DNA of 64,000 nt from Pontibacter lucknowensis (GCF_900156415.1 NZ_FTNM01000004.1:186001-250000); one strand, 5' to 3'; positions 1-7,388 are shown, counted from the first letter of the stretch. The notes: generated by a model not told the origin, from the letters alone. Program-made: numbers and translations.

Positions 1-493
1 CGAACTGCTGGTACTCCGGGTGAATGGTGAAGATAAAATCCGGGTCGGGCAGGTGCGTAAAGCCGTACCATAGCAGCGGAATGGCTACCACAAAGCCCGC
101 CAACGGACCGGCTATACCTATGTCGAAGAACTGCTGTCGGGAGAAGATGCGGCTCCTGATCCGGATGAAAGCGCCCATGGTGCCAATGGTGGACGTGATG
201 CCAAACCACAGCGGGATATAATAAGGCAGCGTAACATTGGCGCGGTAATGTTTGGCAGTGAAGTAGTGCCCGAACTCATGCACCGTGAGCACGCCCAGAA
301 AAGGTATAGAGAAGTATAGCCCGGCTGCCAGTTCGGTCCAGGTAAATGTACCCGTCCACGAAAAGCCCTCTGCTCCCCAGAAGAACAACTTGCCGAAACG
401 CCATTCGGCCCCGGCAATGGTCGTCGTGATCAGGGTGAGTACAAAGAGCAGCAGGTGCAGGCTATACCTGTTTTGCCCCTTAGGAAACCGCAT
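1..493 (-). CDS. Site-2 protease family (M50-like) membrane peptidase, 3' end outside window
   Basis: Partial: the frame begins with ATG at 493 and runs off the left edge, leaving about 164 residues of the N-terminal part. The HEFGH motif sits at about residue 80 in a hydrophobic segment (LGVLTVHEFGH), the zinc-binding and catalytic signature of intramembrane site-2 proteases. A second hydrophobic stretch (IAGPLAGFVVAIPLL) follows, typical of the family. The start overlaps the end of the upstream HAD gene by 14 nt, so the two are probably co-transcribed and translationally coupled. The distal LDG zinc-ligand motif would lie outside the window. The substrate is unknown; family members cleave membrane-anchored regulators. 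Confidence 0.8.
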   Translation of the reverse strand, partial: MRFPKGQNRYSLHLLLFVLTLITTTIAGAEWRFGKLFFWGAEGFSWTGTFTWTELAAGLYFSIPFLGVLTVHEFGHYFTAKHYRANVTLPYYIPLWFGITSTIGTMGAFIRIRSRIFSRQQFFDIGIAGPLAGFVVAIPLLWYGFTHLPDPDFIFTIHPEYQQF

Positions 494-1112
494 CCTTAAA
501 CACCTGGTTGATGGTGAGCGGCGGCTCCAGGAAGAGCGTCTGCAGACCCACTTTTCGGGCACTCTCAATGTGCTGAATGCTGTCGTCGATAAAGAGCGTC
601 TCTTCGCGCTGCAGGCCGTTCTGCTCCAGTATCTGCTCAAACACGATGGCGTCGGGCTTGCGCTGCCCGATCAGGTGTGAGTAATAGGCCTGCTCAAAAA
701 GCGAGTCGAGGCTCGGCATGGTAAAGCTGTGGGCCACCATCTCGTTGAAGCGCTTCAGGTGGATGGCATTGGTATTGCTGAGCAGGAAGATGCGGTATTT
801 CTTGCCCAGCTCGCGGAGCAGCTCAATGCGTTCGGCCGGAATATCGAGCAGCATGGCGTTCCAGGCCTCGTCGATCTGCTCGTCGGTAGCGTCGAGGTGG
901 TAGGCTTCGCGCAGGTGCTGGCGAAACTCTTCGGGGCTGCTGTTGCCGGTCTCGAAGAGGTCAAACAGGTGAGACTGTGCGCGTTGGCTGTACTCGATGG
1001 TATGGCCCGCGGTGCAGTACTGCTCCAGCTCGCGTATGCTTTTATGGTAATCTATGTTGATGATGACCCCGCCGAGGTCGAAGATGATGTTTTTAACAGT
1101 AGTCAGGTCCAC
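480..1112 (-). CDS. HAD-superfamily phosphatase (YihX-like)
   Basis: A 210-residue single-domain haloacid-dehalogenase hydrolase. Motif I is FDLGGVI with the nucleophile Asp12; the usual second Asp is Gly14, as in the YihX group, which starts FDLGNV. Motif II is SNT (Ser112), motif III is RKPD (Lys152), and motif IV is FIDDS (Asp176, Asp177). A helical cap lies at about residues 20-90. YihX releases phosphate from glucose-1-phosphate, but the substrate cannot be read from this sequence. The gene overlaps the site-2 protease start by 14 nt. It diverges from the tRNA gene at 1204. Confidence 0.85.
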   Translation of the reverse strand: MDLTTVKNIIFDLGGVIINIDYHKSIRELEQYCTAGHTIEYSQRAQSHLFDLFETGNSSPEEFRQHLREAYHLDATDEQIDEAWNAMLLDIPAERIELLRELGKKYRIFLLSNTNAIHLKRFNEMVAHSFTMPSLDSLFEQAYYSHLIGQRKPDAIVFEQILEQNGLQREETLFIDDSIQHIESARKVGLQTLFLEPPLTINQVFKDAVS

Positions 1113-1203
1113 GAAAATATTTTGGTCTGGTATTTGAAATTGTCCCTACAAATATGTAGAATTGCACTCCCAAATCAAAGGAAGCACATTCTTTTAAGGG
1201 AAC

Positions 1204-1277
1204 GGGCCTATAGCTCATTCGGTTAGAGCAACTGACTCATAATCAGTAGGTGCCTGGTTCGATTCCAGGTGGGCCCA
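1204..1277 (+). tRNA. tRNA with anticodon CAU, probably tRNA-Ile2 (lysidine-modified) rather than elongator Met
   Basis: A 74-nt cloverleaf. The 7-bp acceptor pairs GGGCCTA with TGGGCCC (one G-U), the D arm is GCTC/GAGC, the anticodon arm is ACTGA/TCAGT with loop CTCATAA, and the T arm is CCTGG/CCAGG with loop TTCGATT. The discriminator is A and no CCA is encoded. Base pairs C4-G69 and C5-G68 match the pairs that TilS uses in E. coli to pick tRNA-Ile2 (CAU) over tRNA-Met, so Ile2 is favoured; that identity is inferred. Its 3' end is duplicated at 3254, marking an integration site. Confidence 0.93.
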
Positions 1278-1324
1278 CAGAAAATCAAGCACTTATCTCG
1301 GAGAGGTAGGTGCTTTTTTTGTTT
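1253..1324 (+). repeat. Left copy of ~72-bp direct repeat (tRNA 3' end plus terminator), attL-like
   Basis: It runs from the T arm of the CAU tRNA through the acceptor 3' strand and its terminator. Compared with the copy at 3254-3327 I count 65 of 72 identical positions and one 2-nt indel. The last 36 positions, which cover the hairpin, are identical apart from the indel. Duplication of a tRNA 3' end around a cassette is the usual footprint of tRNA-targeted integration. Confidence 0.8.
1287..1321 (+). terminator. Rho-independent terminator of the tRNA gene
   Basis: The arms GCACTTATCTC and GAGGTAGGTGC pair through several G-U pairs around a GGA loop and are followed by seven T's. The hairpin is part of the direct repeat and is copied at about 3289-3324. 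Confidence 0.8.
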
Positions 1325-2188
1325 TTAGGTTACTTCAGTTATTCCTTTCTGCACCAACTTTAGTAGTTTAGTACAGTCTTCCACTGTCCTGCCTGTTGTG
1401 CTGGCCATGATAGCTGCAATCCGGCTGCTGGTGACACTCTCTGTATTCTCCTTCAATATCTGTGTTAATCTGTCCGATAAAGTCTTGTTTCTTCCTGCTA
1501 TTCTGCCCACCTCACGCCCCAGCGTCTGAGCAGCCACTTTTGTCAAAAAGTTTTCATCATCGCTTTCTTCAAACAAATCGCTATGGTGATCAAATATTTG
1601 CTCGCTGAACATCTCGAAGTAGTTAAGCAGGATATCTGTGATATCCTGTATGTCGCTTACCCTTACCTCAGGACGGTCATGCCAGGCGATCAGCTTCAAA
1701 AGGACGATACCAGGTATAGTGCAAAACTTAAACCTACTGCTGTCCTCAAGCTCCACTTCTGGCAGGCCTGCTTCGTAAACTTCTTTAAAGCCAGTTACGT
1801 GCAGCGTAGTTAACCCAGTGCCCTCTACTTTTACCTTTCCATCATGCTCAATGCTGCCAAATGGCATCAGGTCAACTTCCTGCCCGTTTTTCCAGATGAG
1901 CACGAACGTATTTTGGTGATAAGGGTGGAAGCCTTCTTTCTCAATTAGGTAATCCCTCAGTTTTTCATATACACCACGCCGGTTGATCAGAACAGCGAAA
2001 TCTATGTCTCCTGTAGTACGCTTAGGTGCGATATCATTTATAGCCCGCATCCACACATCTCTTGCCACTGCACCGACGAGATAGAAATCAACGTTAAACC
2101 GGCTGAATCCACGCTCTAGCGCCTCTAACATTTTTCCTGTCTCAGGGTTCTGCCGTAGTCGTTTATAGTTTGTCTTGTAAGAACTCAT
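1325..2188 (-). CDS. AbiEii-type nucleotidyltransferase toxin (type IV-like toxin-antitoxin)
   Basis: A 287-residue protein with a nucleotidyltransferase core. VGAVARDVW (residues 38-46) matches the GG/GS-type phosphate loop, and TGDIDFAV carries the metal-binding pair Asp61 and Asp63. A later PGIVLLKLIAW segment fits the conserved lysine region of the AbiEii/DUF1814 group. Known AbiEii toxins are GTP-binding or tRNA-modifying nucleotidyltransferases that arrest growth during phage infection. Its 5' end overlaps the AbiEi-like gene by 26 nt, the normal antitoxin-then-toxin order. The pair lies between two copies of a tRNA 3' end and is AT-richer than the flanking genes, which suggests acquisition by transfer. 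The family call is good; the exact activity is inferred. Confidence 0.78.
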   Translation of the reverse strand: MSSYKTNYKRLRQNPETGKMLEALERGFSRFNVDFYLVGAVARDVWMRAINDIAPKRTTGDIDFAVLINRRGVYEKLRDYLIEKEGFHPYHQNTFVLIWKNGQEVDLMPFGSIEHDGKVKVEGTGLTTLHVTGFKEVYEAGLPEVELEDSSRFKFCTIPGIVLLKLIAWHDRPEVRVSDIQDITDILLNYFEMFSEQIFDHHSDLFEESDDENFLTKVAAQTLGREVGRIAGRNKTLSDRLTQILKENTESVTSSRIAAIMASTTGRTVEDCTKLLKLVQKGITEVT

Positions 2189-3167
2189 GGTATATTTTTT
2201 CTGCTGTTTCCAAACATCTTCTGTCTCCTGTGCTCATTAAATCGACATAGACTAAAAGCGGAGATACGATGTTTTTGTACTCTTCATCCTTAGTCCAGAA
2301 CTTCTCATATGCATGAACATTTCCCTTTGAATCCGGAATTAGGCGGTAGTTCTTAATGAGTTCACTTCTACTCTCCAGTGTGTAGATTGTTAGTATCTCC
2401 GGTTGAAGATAGTTTGTGTATAGATCGGCACCGGCTTCACCTCCCCACCACGAGTGGCCACTCTTCAGGGGAAGTTGCTTCCAGTTAGTAAAATCTTCTG
2501 GTTTAAGAAAGCGGAAGGTACCAATATGCAGCGAAGGTTTCAGGTCTTGCTGATAGCCGATTATCCATCTATTTAGCAATTCCTTTTTGTTTTGCAGTTT
2601 ATACACCTTTTTGTTGAGAGGGAGCAGGAAGCCCTGTTCTTTTAGCCCTTTCAGAATATTGGGGACATTGCCTAGAGCAGTGCCTGTAATCTCGGCGATG
2701 GTTCTGTATGGGAGGTTAATATCTTCTTCGAAGCGTAAAAAATGAAAAATAGCTCGAAGACCCGTTTTAGTAAAAGCTCTGTTGCCCAAGCTTTTTTCCT
2801 GTTTTAAGGGCTTGCTGTGTTCCAGCCAAAATAAGAGTTTTTTATGATGGATGAATAGGTTTCCGTTGCTTTCCAGATAGGGAATATCCAGGTCCCGAAG
2901 TTCCTTTTTTGCATTGGGCTCTATGCGGTACGCAACGAGCATGATATTACCTTTATGCTCTTTAACTAATTTCTCTAACTGTAAGAGATGACTTGCTCTA
3001 AAGTCCTGCATTATTTCAACAGGTAGCTCAAGCTTATCATCTTTGTAACTAATAGCAACAGTCCCACTCAGACCATTCAATCTTTTATGATTGAGCCATT
3101 TTGCCCTTAAGGGAGTATTCTTCTCTAGGTTCTCTATTGCTAAGCTGATTATTCTTTCTGGAGCCAT
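2163..3167 (-). CDS. AbiEi-like antitoxin/transcriptional regulator (COG4861-type)
   Basis: The 334-residue frame from ATG 3167 starts MAPERIISLAIENL, like COG4861-type relatives. The longer frame from 3203 would place its start codon inside a palindrome that looks like an operator. A winged-helix-like segment lies near residues 130-190 (IAEITGTALGNVPNILKGL, then EQGFLL). The C-terminal half contains GGEAGADLYTNYLQPEILTIY, a pattern seen in AbiEi-linked proteins. AbiEi antitoxins neutralise AbiEii toxins and repress their own operon by binding inverted repeats. The overlap with the toxin gene and the repeats just upstream fit that role. No promoter motif is clear. Confidence 0.72.
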   Translation of the reverse strand: MAPERIISLAIENLEKNTPLRAKWLNHKRLNGLSGTVAISYKDDKLELPVEIMQDFRASHLLQLEKLVKEHKGNIMLVAYRIEPNAKKELRDLDIPYLESNGNLFIHHKKLLFWLEHSKPLKQEKSLGNRAFTKTGLRAIFHFLRFEEDINLPYRTIAEITGTALGNVPNILKGLKEQGFLLPLNKKVYKLQNKKELLNRWIIGYQQDLKPSLHIGTFRFLKPEDFTNWKQLPLKSGHSWWGGEAGADLYTNYLQPEILTIYTLESRSELIKNYRLIPDSKGNVHAYEKFWTKDEEYKNIVSPLLVYVDLMSTGDRRCLETAEKIYHEFLQDKL

Positions 3168-3183
3168 GTTCACGTATTTTGTT

Positions 3184-3222
3184 TGTTCATTATTAATGAA
3201 CATTTAAAAATAATGAACATTT
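3184..3222. promoter_or_regulatory. Probable autoregulatory operator of the AbiE-like pair
   Basis: TGTTCAT (3184-3190), spacer TATTA, then ATGAACA (3196-3202) is a perfect 7-bp inverted repeat. In addition TAATGAACATTT occurs twice (3194-3205 and 3211-3222), spaced 17 nt start to start. The site is 17-55 nt upstream of the preferred start of the antitoxin gene. AbiEi proteins are known to repress their own promoters through inverted repeats; the assignment here is inferred. Confidence 0.5.
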
Positions 3223-3253
3223 GACGTTAAAACAAATAATGAAACTAATTGGA

Positions 3254-3327
3254 CCTAGTTCGAATTAAGGTGGGTCCACAAAAAATCAGGCACTTATCTC
3301 GGAGAGGGGTAGGTGCTTTTTTTGTTT
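3254..3327 (+). repeat. Right copy of direct repeat, degenerate tRNA 3' end plus terminator, attR-like
   Basis: This copy of 1253-1324 carries the T arm and acceptor 3' strand of the CAU tRNA, with changes that spoil the T stem, and an almost unchanged terminator hairpin. No D or anticodon arm precedes it, so it is not a tRNA gene. About 2.0 kb separates the two copies and holds only the two AbiE-like genes; there is no integrase. Confidence 0.78.
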
Positions 3328-3546
3328 GCGTAAGATCTGCATACATTTTTTTTTATAGCGAAGCCTAATCTTGTAGGGGCTGAGATAGCCAGTTTTAATA
3401 AGCCGAAAAAATTTTTATTTGGCTCGATATTGTTTGATTTTTGAGCTGAATAAGTATTGTATTCGGCTCATGATCTACAATTAAAGCAATTGAAGAACCT
3501 ATTTGTAAACCGTTGATGCTTTTAAAATAACTGGAAACTCTAATAT

Positions 3547-3600
3547 AGAAGCTAAAAAAAGAAAGGCCCCAATCTTGGGGCCTTTCTTTTTTTAGCTTCT
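3547..3600 (-). terminator. Strong hairpin terminator of the vWA-like lipoprotein operon
   Basis: Two perfectly complementary 24-nt arms (3547-3570 and 3577-3600) flank the loop AATCTT. The GC core is GGCCCC/GGGGCC, with A/T tracts on both sides, so it could act in both directions. The right arm contains the TAA stop of the lipoprotein gene (3592-3594). Confidence 0.9.
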
Positions 3601-4491
3601 AAAGAAGTTTTCAATTCTCTTGTCTGTATTTGAGGGTAGATCGGTGGTATGCAGCACCGGATCTTCAATGTTCATATCCCGGAACCACTGGTTGAGGTAA
3701 GCCTTGATAATGTCTTCTTCTTTCTTGTGAGAATCTGAAGCGTTAATTTCCAGCACCATCACCTCAAGGTTATCGATTGACTGATTTGTACTGATCAAGC
3801 CATAGTTGTCTTTCTCCATTTTCTCACGCCAATTGTCTCCTTTTCTAAAACCTTCATCCTGCAGAAACTTCGGTGTGATGTAAGAGGTTTTGTTTTGCTG
3901 ACGGTCTTTTGACTGTTCATGATAAAGATAACCATCCGTCACGATAACCACGATGTTACGGTATTCAGGATTAGGCTCTATACACAGGTCCTTCACATCA
4001 TTCTTAAAGAAACGCCAGATATCAGAGCCTACCCAATTTTTGCTATCAATCGTTTGGGTATAGATCTCCCGTAAGCCTTCCTCAAAGTTGGTGGTAATGT
4101 TATCGTAAACTTCTTTCTTCTGTTTGTTGTCCATCTTAGACAAGTCAACCGACAGCTTTTTTGCGATATTGTTAATATTTGGGTCGTCCGGAGCAGGCTT
4201 GAAAAGCACTCTTATTTTGTCTTTCGACTGAAAGGAACCTTTTGCTTTCATGTTACTTTTAAACACCTCTGTCAGTTTGCCTACGATCTGGATATCACGC
4301 TCAGCCTGTGTGGGCTGCATAGGTTGTATTACTCTGTCTGACAGATCCAACACAATGCTGATGTTAAGCATTTGGGGTTTCACTTCTGCAGCCTGTGGCT
4401 CTACTGATGCCTTCTCAATATTGGCTTCTTCAGAACTACCGCAACTGAATAGGGCGAAGGCAAGAAATAGGGATAGTAGCTTATTTTTCAT
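3592..4491 (-). CDS. vWA-like lipoprotein, third gene of the TerB operon
   Basis: A 299-residue protein from ATG 4491. This start opens a clean lipoprotein signal peptide ending LFSC (Cys17); the frame upstream to 4524 is not signal-like. A von Willebrand factor A-like fold is suggested by IVLDLSDR at residues 46-53 (Asp49 and Ser51, though the third MIDAS Ser is replaced by Arg) and VIVTDGYLY with Asp186. WVGSDIW near 153 may be the Thr-loop region. It would be anchored in the periplasm or at the cell surface. Its start overlaps the end of the coiled-coil membrane gene by 11 nt, so it is translationally coupled. Function unknown; other members of the operon point to an envelope stress or defence role. 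Confidence 0.65.
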   Translation of the reverse strand: MKNKLLSLFLAFALFSCGSSEEANIEKASVEPQAAEVKPQMLNISIVLDLSDRVIQPMQPTQAERDIQIVGKLTEVFKSNMKAKGSFQSKDKIRVLFKPAPDDPNINNIAKKLSVDLSKMDNKQKKEVYDNITTNFEEGLREIYTQTIDSKNWVGSDIWRFFKNDVKDLCIEPNPEYRNIVVIVTDGYLYHEQSKDRQQNKTSYITPKFLQDEGFRKGDNWREKMEKDNYGLISTNQSIDNLEVMVLEINASDSHKKEEDIIKAYLNQWFRDMNIEDPVLHTTDLPSNTDKRIENFFRS

Positions 4492-5734
4492 TGTCTTGGG
4501 CAAGGGCTTGCATAGGTTTAACATTCAGTTCAATAAATTCACATACCAGGTTGTGCGCGTTCTGGCGTGCTGCCTCGTCGCGGCTATTGAAGTTGAGGAA
4601 CTCAAGCCAGCCATCCAGGAATCGCATGAGGGAGTGCTCCAATTCTTTTGGCTTGATGATATCAGAATGATCTAATATGGTTTTCAGCTTCTCTATCTCG
4701 GTGTTGTTTGTGCCGATGACATTATTCAACTTGTCTGTTTCTTCCTCCAACTTATGCAGTTGCTCTTCCTTTTTTGCGATTTCCTCCCTCTTGGCATTTA
4801 CGATCACGCTGAGTTGGTCCAGTTTTCCGTAGGCCTCCATCACAAAGTCAAAAACTAAACCCCATACTAGGTACACCACAAATCCTGCAAAAATGATGAG
4901 CCAGAAATTGACCGATTGAAATGCCATGGCTACGGTATATGGCGGGATATCGTCAAAGCTGTTCTCGGCTTTTATGTTATAAATCTTCTCTGTGATCTCG
5001 TAAGCGAGTATCGCGTCAAAAATAAAAGTTACCGCTATCATCATAGCAATCCTGGGGTATTTGGCCCAGCCCTTTACTTCCTGGAACTTGTGGATCAAAT
5101 AGCCAAGGCCCAGAAATACAAATGGAATAGTCAGGATAAGCACGAGTTCAGTAAAGCCATCTCTATAAGCCTTGGTGAGGGCCTGAGCGTCAAAGATAGA
5201 GTTGGCTACGCCGAGTTCACCTACTGTAAACTCTTTAAAAAAGGCGGAGAACGATGCTGAACTGTAGAAGATGAAGAGGTATACTGTAAGGAAAGTGAGG
5301 ATGATGGTACCGATCACAAAACCAGCCTTGCCAACTTTGTCGCCAATGAAATCCTGCGGGTTCCTTTTCATTTCCCGGATCTCTTCCTGCAGAGCTTCAA
5401 TTTTCTCCTCAATCTTAGGTACCTCTACATGCTTGATCTTCTCGAGGCGGTTGTGGTATACCTCGTTCTTCATCGTGTATTCTCTGAGCTTCACCCGGAA
5501 AGGCTGCTTCGCCTTTTCCTGCTCTATTTCGTCTTGGCGCAGAATCTCTTTATGGTTATGGTAGATTTTGCCAATGCAGGTTTTTAGTCCTGTCTCGGAA
5601 GCGCCGTGGTTCTGTGCTTTCGCTTTGCCTTCGTCGTACCAGTCGATCAGCACAAAATCCTGGTAGGATGGGGTGCGTTCCAGTACTTCGGCTGGTGCTG
5701 CACTATCGAATATGCCTTTGAATAGTTTTACCAT
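4481..5734 (-). CDS. Four-helix membrane protein with flanking coiled coils, second gene of the TerB operon
   Basis: A 417-residue protein of unrecognised family. An N-terminal cytosolic part ends in a charged coiled coil (about residues 85-125, EKIEALQEEIREMKR). Four membrane helices follow at about 133-157, 193-215, 224-245 and 275-300. A second coiled coil (about 310-360, EEIAKKEEQLHKLEEE) and a C-terminal helical tail complete it. With an even number of helices both coiled coils can lie in the cytosol, where they could contact the TerB-like protein. The gene starts 2 nt after the TerB stop codon and overlaps the lipoprotein gene, giving one tight operon. No catalytic motif is visible. Confidence 0.7.
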   Translation of the reverse strand: MVKLFKGIFDSAAPAEVLERTPSYQDFVLIDWYDEGKAKAQNHGASETGLKTCIGKIYHNHKEILRQDEIEQEKAKQPFRVKLREYTMKNEVYHNRLEKIKHVEVPKIEEKIEALQEEIREMKRNPQDFIGDKVGKAGFVIGTIILTFLTVYLFIFYSSASFSAFFKEFTVGELGVANSIFDAQALTKAYRDGFTELVLILTIPFVFLGLGYLIHKFQEVKGWAKYPRIAMMIAVTFIFDAILAYEITEKIYNIKAENSFDDIPPYTVAMAFQSVNFWLIIFAGFVVYLVWGLVFDFVMEAYGKLDQLSVIVNAKREEIAKKEEQLHKLEEETDKLNNVIGTNNTEIEKLKTILDHSDIIKPKELEHSLMRFLDGWLEFLNFNSRDEAARQNAHNLVCEFIELNVKPMQALAQDNEK

Positions 5735-5736
5735 GA

Positions 5737-6150
5737 CTATAAAGTTTGTTTTACCTGCTCAATTATTTCTCTCTTGTCTGTCCCGTTCATGGCTTCCTCA
5801 ATCAGGAACTGCATGATAGCTGGGACGTTACGCTCGTCGAATCCGAACTTCAGACAGAATTTTTTTAGTGTAAGATGCTCATGCTCGTCCACTTTTCCAT
5901 CAGCCAGAATCATGGTTACGTAGTCGTAGAGGTACTCAATTTTAGTAACGGTATCCTGTGGGATGGTGAATTTTGTGCTGTCAGGCTGCAGAATTATCTG
6001 TTCGATTTCTTCTTTTTGAATACCTCTTTCTTGCCCAAGCTTAAAAAGCATTTCGAGCTCCTGTGTGTCGATTTGGGTGTCAGAAAGGGCAAGGAAATAG
6101 AGGTTAAGAAAATGTGTTTTAAGCTCGTGATCCAGTACAGTTGTTTGCAT
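5737..6150 (-). CDS. TerB-like (tellurite-resistance family) helical protein, first gene of operon
   Basis: A 137-residue all-helical protein. ALSDTQIDTQELEMLF (residues 21-36) and MILADGKVDEHEHLTL (80-95) form the two acidic repeats typical of TerB-like domains, in which an ADG-x-V-x-xxE pattern binds metal. TerB-like proteins act at the inner face of the membrane in Ter-type stress systems, which also often include vWA proteins. The gene heads an operon with a membrane coiled-coil protein (2-nt gap) and a vWA-like lipoprotein. The TerB call is from motif pattern only; the distant pairing with a vWA-like partner supports it. Confidence 0.65.
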   Translation of the reverse strand: MQTTVLDHELKTHFLNLYFLALSDTQIDTQELEMLFKLGQERGIQKEEIEQIILQPDSTKFTIPQDTVTKIEYLYDYVTMILADGKVDEHEHLTLKKFCLKFGFDERNVPAIMQFLIEEAMNGTDKREIIEQVKQTL

Positions 6151-6639
6151 AAAACTTGAATTAAAGGGTTATAAAGTGAGATTTTCAGGTATACCAGAAG
6201 AGCAGTTTTTCTAAAAAACTAATCCGTCAGACATACCTCTGCCCAACCAGATTCTGCTCTGCTGGATTTTATAGCCTTATTTTGTACTAGGTAGCTGATG
6301 GAGGCGCTTGCTCTTTATCAATTCTGAGGCAGAATAGCTAAAGGAGGGAAGTAATTTAGTCTAGGTTAACCAATATTGTTTCGTGATGTAATACTAATTT
6401 AGGTAAATTATATCAGTTTGCAACTATATGGTAACATTTTATATAGGAATTGGATATGTTATACTTGATTTATATAGTTCAAGTTTTTAATATTTTGATA
6501 CTATATAAAATAGTAAATGAATTAAATGGTTCTATTTATTCAATTCAATTTTTTGTATAACATTCTAAAAAATGTTTATACTGTTATAAAACGATTGTGT
6601 TGCTAACTGAGAGGTATCTTGAAACTAGAAATTGCGCAA
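6151..6639. other. AT-rich divergent intergenic region
   Basis: This stretch separates the TerB operon (minus) from the UDG-like gene (plus) and must hold both promoters. It is strongly AT-rich from about 6360 to 6600. I see no open frame, hairpin terminator, tRNA or clear TANNTTTG box. One AGGTATA motif lies near 6187. Confidence 0.6.
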
Positions 6640-7356
6640 ATGAATTTTGTCGAAAAATTAAGGGCTGAGGCAATCAAAGACATCTATGCCAAAGTAGATT
6701 TGATGAAGCAAGAGTATTTGATAGCTTCAGAGAATAATCTTATTGTATATTATGCTCCTTTTGATTACATCAATAAAGATGCTTCTGTGGTAATTGTAGG
6801 TATAACCCCTGGCTGGACTCAGATGGAAAAGTCTTTTAGAACCGCAATCGAAGAATTAAATAAAGGAACTACTCTTGATGAAGCGTTTAGAAAAGTAAAA
6901 TCTGAATCGAGTTTCGCAGGTTCCATGCGTTTCAATCTAATTAATATGCTGGATGAACTAGGGCTACAGTATAAGCTGAGTCTGAATTCAACAGCTGAAC
7001 TGTTTGACATTGATAATGATCTGTTGCATTCAACATCAGCTTTGAGATATCCGGTTTTCAATAACGGAAAGAACTATACAGGCTCTTTACCATCACCGTT
7101 GAAAAGTCAGTTGCTCTGGAGTCAAATTGAGGCGAACCTGATACCAGAGATGAATCATTTTACAAACTCTTTGGTGATCCCATTGGGTAAGAATGTAGAT
7201 GATGTCTTTACAATGCTGAAAGTCACAGGAAAATTAAATAACAACTCTGTATTGACAGGCTTTCCCCACCCTTCTGGAGCTAATGGGCATAGAGCCAAGC
7301 AATTTGAAATGAATAAAGCTCAAATGAAGGAAGCTATAGCAAATTGGAATCCTTAA
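6640..7356 (+). CDS. Uracil-DNA-glycosylase-superfamily-like protein
   Basis: A 238-residue protein from ATG 6640; a TTG at 6619 in the same frame would add seven residues. Two motifs suggest the UDG fold: VVIVGITPGWTQ near residue 50, resembling the water-activating GxxPG loop, and GFPHPSGANGHR near residue 212, resembling the HPS/NPS DNA-binding loop of MUG and SMUG enzymes. The middle is divergent, and no iron-sulphur cysteines are seen. It sits at the right end of an AT-rich region with toxin-antitoxin and TerB genes. DNA repair or anti-phage action on modified DNA are both possible. I cannot assign a known UDG family. Confidence 0.5.
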   Translation: MNFVEKLRAEAIKDIYAKVDLMKQEYLIASENNLIVYYAPFDYINKDASVVIVGITPGWTQMEKSFRTAIEELNKGTTLDEAFRKVKSESSFAGSMRFNLINMLDELGLQYKLSLNSTAELFDIDNDLLHSTSALRYPVFNNGKNYTGSLPSPLKSQLLWSQIEANLIPEMNHFTNSLVIPLGKNVDDVFTMLKVTGKLNNNSVLTGFPHPSGANGHRAKQFEMNKAQMKEAIANWNP

Positions 7357-7362
7357 TAGTCA

Positions 7363-7386
7363 ATTCGCAATTCGCGAATCGCGAAT
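7363..7386. repeat. 24-bp near-perfect palindrome between convergent genes
   Basis: It is built from ATTCGC/GCGAAT units around a central AATTCGCGAA, with 11 of 12 pairs matching. There is no T tract, so it is not a standard terminator. It lies exactly where the AT-rich block ends and the GC-rich sequence resumes. Confidence 0.55.
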
Positions 7387-7388
7387 CA

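Noticed and set aside
3254..3280. A second tRNA gene
   Set aside because: Only the T arm and acceptor 3' strand are present, with changes in the T stem; the D and anticodon arms are missing.
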